Part shown: piece by piece, positions 19,651-26,432 of the stretch
Layout: the number at the start of each line of letters is the position of its first letter
Numbering within the stretch: the first letter of the stretch is position 1
Source: Apostichopus californicus
Lineage: Eukaryota > Echinodermata > Holothuroidea > Aspidochirotida > Stichopodidae
DNA length: 26,432 nucleotides
Direction of reading: 5' to 3'
Assembly: GCA_020650975.1 (NCBI GenBank)
Contig: JAIPMN010001582.1
Coordinates: 1-26,432, forward strand
Notes under the pieces: generated by a model
What the model saw: only the letters and a program-made list of their open reading frames with translations
The model's database searches: none
Told to the model about the DNA's origin: nothing
Made by a program: the position numbers and the translations under genes

Positions 19651-20131
19651 TGGACACTTCGAATTTCGGACACCTAAGCCTTAAATCACCCCAAACCTAT
19701 ATCTTCTGGTATAAATCACCTGAAAATATACTTGATATGGTGGGAGAAGTGTGTTATATTAAGATACACGGCCAAACTTTCTTTCCTGCAAACTGTTTTC
19801 ACGTTTTAAAAAAGAAGATTCTTCGTGATTGTGGAACTGGTATTTCTTTGCTAGAGTATTGCAAAATTCGGACACTCGTTCCCACAGTGTGGCGCTGGTG
19901 ATAAAATTGGTGGCGCAGTTGCTCTTTCAGTAATTAAAACAGACTTCATAGATCTCCGTCATTTTATTGACAAATATGTAAGTATTTACTTGCACACGGG
20001 TCATTTTAGAGAGAAAGTATCTGTATCTTCGTAGTTTTTCGTGAAATTGGCTGCTGCTATAGGTTGTCATGGTGAAATCGTGCATTTCTTAGGGGTGTCC
20101 GAAATTCGCAGTGTTCCGAATTTTGCAATAC
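19651..20131. repeat. Cluster of direct and inverted copies of an AATTTCGGACAC motif
   Basis: Plus-strand copies are at 19661-19678 and 19856-19875; minus-strand copies are at 20088-20107 and 20111-20131. GTATTGCAAAATTCGGACAC at 19856 matches the reverse complement of 20111-20131 with one inserted base. The first copy matches the reverse complement of 20088-20107 with a 2-base gap. It probably marks the edges of a foldback or MITE-like element, cut by the LINE fragment that follows. Confidence 0.6.
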
Positions 20132-20174
20132 TGACTATACTATAGGAGAGAAAAAAAACTGAAGACACAAACAC

Positions 20175-20558
20175 TCAGACCCTATTACAATGCTTAAAGT
20201 GCTTGTCCAAAGCATTCTTAAACCCATTGACACAACTTGCAAGTACAACTTTCTCAGGAAAACCGTTCCACTCATTCACAACCCTATTAGCAAAAAAAGT
20301 CCTACTCTGTGACTTTTGGAGTTTAAGACAATGACCTCTGGTACAACTACTAGCAAACATGAAAAAGTCGGTAAAGGATAAATTGTCAAAACCATACACT
20401 ATCTTGAAAACCTGAATCAAGTCCCCACGTAACCTCCTAAGCTCCAGTGTGGTGATCAGTTGTAACCGCCTATAATAATGAACACTCTTTAAGGAACTAA
20501 TCATCCTAGTAGCCCTCCTCTTGGCTGTAACTTTAAAGTAAAAGTGCTGGCAGTACAT
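20175..20558 (-). CDS. C-terminal end of a non-LTR retrotransposon reverse transcriptase
   Basis: The 127-residue open frame shows the tail common to jockey/CR1-like elements: KRRATRMISSLKSVHYYRRL, then LELRRLRGDLIQVFKIVYGF, TRGHCLKL, FFANRVVNEWNGFPEKVV and NGFKNALDKHFK. The polymerase and endonuclease domains are missing, as usual for 5'-truncated insertions. There is no internal stop, so the insertion may be young. It lies antisense upstream of the PLP-enzyme gene and is not expected to act as a gene. Confidence 0.8.
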   Translation of the reverse strand: MYCQHFYFKVTAKRRATRMISSLKSVHYYRRLQLITTLELRRLRGDLIQVFKIVYGFDNLSFTDFFMFASSCTRGHCLKLQKSQSRTFFANRVVNEWNGFPEKVVLASCVNGFKNALDKHFKHCNRV

Positions 20559-20966
20559 ATTGCATAACTTTACTGGGTTGTGTTTTCAGAAATGGCAGAT
20601 AAATTGTGTAATTCTAGTCATGGTAGAATGTTCGTCAACCTGGTAACAACAAAAACTGTTTTTACCAAATGAAAATTTGGTATTTTACTTATTTAAGTTC
20701 CTTTTTCTTTCATTTTGGAGATATTTATCATTGGAGATTATAAATTCCATCATCAGAAATAGCAACATTTCACCAGTAGAGTACTTCCATGTCTATCAGT
20801 ATATAGGACTGTGAACTATAGGATTAGGAAAATTGGCAATGAAATGTAACAACAAGCTACTGTGCCTATTAAGTCATCTGTACTGATTTTATAAAACAGT
20901 GATATGAATTTTTTGTCTCCATTACAGATTCTTGTCGTAACTAGAATTCAGATACTTTAGTCTGAA
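20559..20966 (+). other. Upstream region and partial 5' UTR of the PLP-enzyme gene
   Basis: An acceptor-like GTCTCCATTACAG ends at 20927, so 20928-20966 is probably the end of a 5' UTR preceded by an unseen upstream exon. An in-frame TAG at 20958-20960 supports 20967 as the start. Confidence 0.45.
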
Positions 20967-21144
20967 ATGGGAGATGTTGAGGAGCAAAAGCTGGTCTCTC
21001 TTGAACAAATCAAAGCAGCTTATGAAGAGGTACAAAAGAGTTTCCTGTGCACGAGGACGCCGCTTCTGGAGCAAGTTCAAAGTCGTTTCCATGAAGGAAC
21101 ACCTGTTGAGTTATACCTCAAGTTGGAAAATACTCAAGTAACAG
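20967..21144 (+). CDS. PLP-enzyme exon 1 (coding)
   Basis: 59 codons plus one base; donor ACAG|GTACGT. It begins MGDVEEQKLVSLEQIKAAYE and contains TPLLEQVQSRF and VELYLKLENTQVT, the small domain leading to the PLP lysine. Confidence 0.88.
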
Positions 21145-24100
21145 GTACGTTTCAGATTCAAAACTTACTAAATTGCTCTGCTGATATATGTCTCTCCTTG
21201 AATGTGACAGTTTAAATTGAAACCTTTTGAAATTTATAATTGTTTTGTTTTGGCCAGTCGTAGTTGTAAGTGTCACAAGGGGCCCCATCCCTGCCCCTAC
21301 TTTCCACCTCCCAATCCTCCTTCCAAAGCTCAGATCACGAACAATTTCTCAAAGCCCGCCGTACGAGGTAATTGATACTTTTGAAGGAAGAAGAACTTCA
21401 CAGTGTTGGTGTGGTGTGAAGATTTAATACTATACTTAATTGCTCAGTTGACTAACACACTAAATTTGTCACTTTCCAAGGCCGCTAGAGCATTGATAGA
21501 AATTTGCAACCGTTATGTCCTACCCCACAAGAGGTCAAAGGTTAGCATAGTGCTCCCCAACCAGCTCTCGCTGCAGGATCTTTGTTTCATCCAGAATTTT
21601 CTTAAATGCCTTAAATCACCTTCAATCTTCGACATTTTTAGATCATCAGTAGTTGATTCCAAGCATGAGTAAAATTGGTGACGACCCCAAAGTGCTCCAA
21701 AAAACCCACTTTAGGACTATTTTATGACGGTTGCTACTCTACACTTGTTATTGTGCTTCAATAGTGTTCATTTATATATCCACGAGCATGAAACCTAGTG
21801 ACTGTTGAAACCTAATGAATTGTTAAGATCTTTTTATAGCAGTGCAATAATTTGCTTGACGAGTTGCATAGCAATTTTCGTCATAATTTGTTTGCCTTAT
21901 ATATAGTTCTTACATTACCTGGTTACTATGATCATAATAGAAGTCTCCTCAGAGAATCATTGATCAAAATACACAGTTCATGCTCTTCCCAATCATCCTG
22001 ATATTTACTATAACCTGAGATTTCCCTTTTAAATACCTTTCCATACCTCGCTCCTCAAGATCTTAATTTACTTTCTCAGGTTCCTTCAAGGTAAAAGGAT
22101 TAGCCAATCAACTGGCTCATTTACCAAAAGCTGTCCGAGACGGTGAAAAAGAAGTGATTACCTTGTCTGCTGGGAACTATGGGAAGGCCTTGTCTTATGC
22201 AGCCCATAAACTGGGAATCAAAGCTAGAGTTCTTACACCAGAGACAGCTCCAATGGATCGAACCATTATCATGGAGGTATGTTCTGTTCTAAAACATTTT
22301 TTAGATATCAGCAAATGGTAATTTTAATTGCACTCAAAAGATTACATTTCAGTACCAGTGTAGTGTTAACTTAAGTGAGTATCATTTACATTGTATTGTC
22401 TAACATTTTTTACAGAGTTATGGAGCGACAGTCGAAAGAATGCCCTCTTCAGAAATGCCGCAGTCTGTTGATCGTTACGTTAGAGAGCAAGGACTGCATT
22501 TCCTCCATCCGTTTGACGACCTGGACATCATTGCTGGACATGGAAGGTAAGATACAATCATATTGAATCAGATGATGTTCCCTCCATCCCTCTTCTCCTT
22601 CTGAGTTGCCTGAACAAGAAAACTAAGAGAGTAGAAATAATAAAAGCAACTAGGAATGTTTATTTTGGGAGAAGAGAAACAAGAATGTTTTCTTTGTACT
22701 TTTTTTCACTGTCTGCTTAAAGTGTCAATAGTTGTTTGTTATTTTAATCAGAACAACAAAACTTGTCTTCATTGAACAGTTGTTGGTAACATTTTCTGCA
22801 CCTAAACTTGCACATTACAACATACATCCAAGATATACATGTCTACATACATAGTATTGTCACCTATCATGTTACTGGCTGTATTATATACAGGCTGTTA
22901 GAAAGATACACAGCATCCCCCCTGTTGACTACAGTTATTCAGAAGGGTGGCAGTGGCGGCTAAAATTTGCTGATGTTGTCAAAAAAACATACGTCAACAG
23001 GCTTGTTAATAACAATACAAACAGCTTGAGTACAAGTAGAAGTATAATTTTCCTTGATATATATAGTGTAAGAGTTTATGGCTGTTTTATTTATCAATTA
23101 CATTTACAATTAGTCCAAAATGCCCCGGGGTATCATTTCAGGTCAATTAGGGCAAGTACAAGTCCAACAAAAATAAGCTAAAATACTCACTACACTGAAG
23201 CTTTGCAGTTATAATAGCAGTTATAATAATTATTAGGCTTGGTCAGCGCTAACCATGCAGCTTGCAATACTGTCCGCCCCGTGCAGGGCAGAAATGACCA
23301 TAGTCTCATTAGACATTCCACAAAGCACAACTCTACTGTTGCTAGGCAGCAGACTTTTAATGCGAGTACAGCAATATGAGTACGAAAGTGCACATAGAAT
23401 TTCCCTTGGTATTAGTTCAAGTACAAGGCTCAAAGCCTGGAGTGTACCATCTAGTGCTGATAGTCATAATGGATTAATCGCCAGTAGTCGCGATTACACT
23501 TTGGAAGTTTGATTAAAGGCGCTCAAAACCTAAGATGCGATTACTCGACTACAAGGTAGCACTACACATAATCTGCTTTTGAAAATACCTTAACCTATGA
23601 AAAACACACTAAAGCAGTGTTGTCAGCAAGTATGGCAAAGGTATGTGGTTCTCGCAATGCTACACAGCTCTGTGCTGTGTTAAAAATCAGCAAGCCCCTG
23701 CTCCGGTTAGATTTATCTGCCTACTTTTCAGTAATACCCTCGTTCTGCAGTGCAACATTCAGTCCTAGCAATGTTTGATTATTGTGCACATATCGCAAAT
23801 TCGTAAGTTATTAATCTTTAACGATTGCCAAAAGTATTTGTCATTTCTTCAAACATGTTTACAATTACTTCATTACTGGCCTGGTTCACATTTATTGGAT
23901 GTCTGATCGATTGTGTCAATTGCGGTGTAGTTTAATTTTGATGTGAAAAATATGTGCCTGCTCTCGCACTAGGTTAGAGCGTAGGCTAAAACGTTGAACG
24001 ACCTTCTACAGAAAAGTCTTGCATACTGATCATCACATCGCTACAAGGTGTTTCATCTATTCATTGTGTGCATGTTTGCTTTTATTAGTGCTAGTAGTTG

Positions 24101-26432
24101 TAGTAGCCTCGTAGATTCATTCGAACGTTTCTTGTTTCACAATGAAGGAAAATTAAGAAACGTTGTAGATTAAAAAATTTTCACATTTTTTGTTTGGTAG
24201 ATGTTTTAACATGATTTAGACACCACACATTAAGACAAGAACAAATAAGACAGTGCACCATGGAGAAATATTTGTTTTGACTGTATTTCTGCAATGTTAA
24301 TATGACAGTGGTGACATCATAGCTCTAACCGAGTAATCGCGAGAAGAGCTATGCGATTAAGCGAATACAAAAGAAAGAGTCGACTATCAGCACTAATATT
24401 GATATATATTTGTTTGCCTCTTCTGATCATCAGTGTAGGCCTAGAGATACTAGCTGACCTTCCAGACCCAGATATCATAGCTGTATGCTGTGGGGGAGGA
24501 GGTCTTGTAGCTGGAATAGCAGCAGCTGTGAAACTCTCGGGCAAAGCTGACACCAGAATATATTGTGTTGAGCCAGAAACTGGTATGTTGCAATATTACT
24601 TTTTGAATGAAATTTGATTCTCTTTAGGCACATTGTTGGCATTGATATGTCATAGCCCCCCTCTTCCCTCCCCCCTCTCTACTAGAAAATTAATGAGAAC
24701 TTTAATGTTGTTCTTTTATAGCTATTCTCTTTTTCCAAGATAGTAACCTTCATGCTAAATGTCAGGAAAGGCTAAATTTATGATGATGTCACACTTCATA
24801 GTTTAATTACTTGAACAAATTTTTCTTTTCCTCTTTTGCACCCATTGATGACATCCAACACTGTTTGTCCTTTGAACATTTTTATTTGAAATTTAAAATA
24901 AAATAAAACTGTTAGCAAACTGCTTATCCACTAGAGAGCCTGTGTAATAGAATGTGTAAAAGTAAGTTGGCCTGACGTTTCGATCCTAGCAGGATCTTCT
25001 TCAGAGGCTAAATGAAATTTAGTAATTTTGTTAGTTTTGAGGCCTTTCCAGTCTTACCTAAAAATGTGGTGCTAGGCAGTGTAGTCCAGCTACTTTGACT
25101 GATTTTTTGAAGAAATACAAAGTGGTATAGACATATACAACATTGGATCATAGTGATGGTTTTACACAATCTACAACATTGAAGTAAACCGAATTATCCT
25201 TCTAGTTAGATTCATTGTAAGTACTACAAATGTTATGAAGCTAATCCTGTTCGTCAATGTGATAATTTGACCATTTCATTGAAATAACAATAGGTTTCTA
25301 TAAAGTGCCCATGCTCTCTCTCGTACTTTTCATAATTGACATAATTTCTTTGCATCCAAAAAGGTCCATTTAGCTGACAAGTAGCCTGTTGATCATTTGA
25401 TCTGTTAAATGGTTTATCGCATAAAATTCAGGCCTGGGTCGTAATAGTTCTTTTGTCTGTTTTGACACCGTGGATGTGGATCTGTGAGACACTTTATCTC
25501 GTAAAAAATTTGTGAATATCAGTGTCCTGGAACAGAGCTTTGAAAGTGAGACCAGTGACTTCATATTTCTGTATTTTGTTTTTGTTTTGGAAAGCTGATG
25601 AATTGGTCTCTCCATGTTAGTCTTATATATATTTCATGGATGGTATAATCTGCTGTTAAGTAATGTGTTTGTCTCTCTATCTGTTTAATTCACAGCTAAT
25701 GCCATGCATCTCAGCTTCCAGAATGGTGAAGCGGCACAACTACCTAATTCACATTCTGTGGCGTCTGGCCTGTCTCCCCCGTTTGCAGGTAAGGTTACAA
25801 GCCAGATGTCGTCCTACATCATGGACGGATTAAAATGCCGTCTTCTCCTCTGTGGTACAGACAGTTTACCTAAAACTGCATTACACAAAATTTTATCTTA
25901 TATTTACTTCTTCTTTCAACCAAGTTCACTTGAATTTTCCTCAAAATTTTTGACAACTGTAAAGTGGAATTCTGGTGTGCTTCTTCAGTACATGCCAAGA
26001 AAGGCGTGGGAGGGGGTGGGGGAAGGGTGAGGGCATAACCTTTTAGAGGCAGAGGGACATGTGGACAATTGAGGAAGCAAGCAAATATAGATACCTCCAA
26101 AATTTCTAACAAAATGGATCCTCATTCAGTATAGTACTACAAGTTACAATATTTGGATGTTTTCTGAGGCAGATTTTATTCACAATTCTATTTCAAAAAT
26201 AACAACTCTTTCATTCAAAAAGGTACAAAACTAAAAAAAAGAGTATGTATTGTATCCAAAAAGAGGGCACTAGTAATTTATGAGAAACTTTTGCAACTTT
26301 TAAACAATGTTGAAGAATTTGTGACTGTTTTGGTTGTATCATATATACATTTATATATATATATATTTGTGTACTGTATTCTAGAAATTTGTGTAATTAA
26401 TATTCTGTCTGCCAGTGGGGTGGGGGGAGGGT
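20967..26432 (+). CDS. Fold-type II PLP enzyme, threonine/serine ammonia-lyase or serine racemase group; 5' part
   Basis: Exons are 20967-21144, 22080-22276, 22416-22546, 24434-24582 and 25696-25788; phases agree and 249 codons lie in the window, with the 3' end outside. Members use pyridoxal phosphate to deaminate or racemise hydroxy amino acids such as threonine, serine or hydroxyaspartate. Seen here are TPLLEQVQ, LYLKLENTQVTGSFKVKG with the PLP-binding lysine at about residue 63, SAGNYGKALSYAAHKLG (substrate and phosphate contact), HPFDDLDIIAGHG and the tetraglycine phosphate loop CCGGGGLVAGIAA. The ATG has G at -3 and +4, and a stop upstream in frame. No mitochondrial targeting peptide is evident, so it is probably cytosolic. 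The exact substrate cannot be set from this portion: L-threonine, L-serine, phenylserine and 3-hydroxyaspartate lyases share these motifs. Confidence 0.88.
21145..22079 (+). other. Intron of the PLP-enzyme gene, nothing recognised
   Basis: AT-rich sequence; open frames within it have no coding character or splice support. Confidence 0.5.
22080..22276 (+). CDS. PLP-enzyme exon 2, with Schiff-base lysine
   Basis: Acceptor CTTTCTCAG, donor GAG|GTATGT, phase 1 to phase 0. It opens SFKVKGLANQL, where the first Lys is the expected PLP anchor, then ITLSAGNYGKALSYAAHKLG and VLTPETAPMDR. Confidence 0.9.
22416..22546 (+). CDS. PLP-enzyme exon 3
   Basis: Acceptor TTTTTACAG, donor GAAG|GTAAGA, phase 0 to phase 2. 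It encodes SYGATVERMPSS and LHFLHPFDDLDIIAGHG, the conserved run before the helix that leads to the glycine loop. Confidence 0.9.
22547..23450 (+). other. First half of PLP-enzyme intron 3
   Basis: No gene or repeat recognised. Short open frames overlap on both strands at about 23190-23510, next to the left arm of the foldback element. Confidence 0.4.
23451..24395. mobile_element. Possible foldback or hAT-like element with imperfect inverted ends
   Basis: The left arm (about 23451-23500) and right arm (about 24332-24395) share, in inverted order, three exact words: ACTATCAGCACTA (13), GCGATTAA (8) and GTAATCGCGA (10), with unequal spacing. The right arm has extra bases between words. Repeated TCGCGATTAC and ACTCGACTAC words resemble ends of some hAT transposons. 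The interior has no transposase frame. No target duplication was identified. Confidence 0.5.
24434..24582 (+). CDS. PLP-enzyme exon 4, tetraglycine loop
   Basis: Acceptor TGATCATCAG, donor ACTG|GTATGT, phase 2 to phase 1. It encodes VGLEILADLPDPDIIAVCCG and then GGGLVAGIAAAVKLSG. The foldback element in the intron ends only about 40 bases before this exon. Confidence 0.9.
24583..25695 (+). other. Intron of the PLP-enzyme gene with retroelement traces
   Basis: It contains the hammerhead-like motif near 24970-25009. A minus-strand open frame at 25370-25615 has a protein-like composition but no recognised domain; it may belong to the same element. Confidence 0.4.
24970..25009 (-). ncRNA. Minimal hammerhead ribozyme-like motif
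   Basis: On the minus strand, in order: stem I 5' arm GCCT (25008-25005), core CTGAAGA (25004-24998), one extra A, stem II GATCC-TGCTA-GGATC, core GAA, palindromic ACGT for a very short stem III, then C as the cleavage-site base of GTC, and AGGC (24973-24970) closing stem I. This is the order of the minimal type I hammerheads reported in Penelope-like retroelements. The bulged A after the core is a departure from the canonical form, so activity is uncertain. Confidence 0.5.
25696..25788 (+). CDS. PLP-enzyme exon 5
   Basis: Acceptor TTCACAG, donor GCAG|GTAAGG, phase 1 to phase 1. It encodes NAMHLSFQNGEAAQLPNSHS and ASGLSPPFA, matching the segment after the glycine loop in the family. Remaining exons lie beyond the window. 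Confidence 0.85.
25789..26432 (+). other. Start of the next PLP-enzyme intron; two G-rich tracts
   Basis: No exon was found before the window ends. G-run clusters able to form quadruplexes occur at 26006-26033 and at the right edge from about 26414. Confidence 0.5.

Noticed and set aside
21403..21672. Possible extra exon in the first PLP-enzyme intron
   Set aside because: Adding it would break the VTG-SFKVKG join that phases and family motifs support.
25370..25615. 81-residue minus-strand frame as a gene
   Set aside because: No recognised domain; kept only as a possible retroelement trace near the hammerhead-like motif.

Overview
This is eukaryotic DNA, probably from a marine invertebrate deuterostome and most likely an echinoderm. 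Coding sequence lies in short exons with GT..AG boundaries and consistent phases. Introns and spacers are AT-rich and full of transposon remnants, and the IFRD-type protein is close in layout to its vertebrate counterparts. The phylum is an inference from sequence style only.

Left end (1-1931, minus strand): the 5' part of an unrecognised gene. It has a short first exon with a good start context and then one long exon running off the window, encoding a globular region followed by a coiled coil. Its frame contains one certain in-frame TAG and a second TAG that depends on the splice model. A CpG-dense stretch (about 1960-2420) separates it from the next gene, so the two probably share a head-to-head promoter.

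Centre (about 2.4-14.4 kb, plus strand): an IFRD1/IFRD2-type gene (interferon-related developmental regulator). Ten coding exons can be joined in frame to a stop at 13561-13563, giving about 430 residues. Only the short N-terminal coding exon was not found. Its introns carry a 311-bp MITE with a 6-bp target duplication, a decayed antisense Gypsy-type LTR retrotransposon (4669 to about 7.2-7.4 kb), a 14-copy 24-bp minisatellite, a purine-rich satellite, and a 43-bp tandem duplication that copies an exon end together with its splice donor.

Spacer (14.4-20.9 kb): no convincing gene. It holds a 202-bp inverted-repeat element whose arms match the CTCF core consensus, a 184-bp tandem duplication, a 13-bp-stem hairpin, a tRNA-like SINE piece, a cluster of direct and inverted copies of a 12-bp motif, and the C-terminal end of a non-LTR retrotransposon reverse transcriptase.

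Right end (20967 to beyond the window, plus strand): the first five coding exons (249 codons) of a fold-type II PLP enzyme of the threonine/serine ammonia-lyase and serine racemase group. The PLP lysine and tetraglycine loop are visible. One intron holds an imperfect foldback element. The next holds a minus-strand motif with the core of a minimal hammerhead ribozyme, of the kind known from Penelope-like retroelements. The genes show no sign of forming a pathway together. The most unusual features are the in-frame TAG codons, the ribozyme-like motif, the duplicated splice donor and the layered minisatellite.
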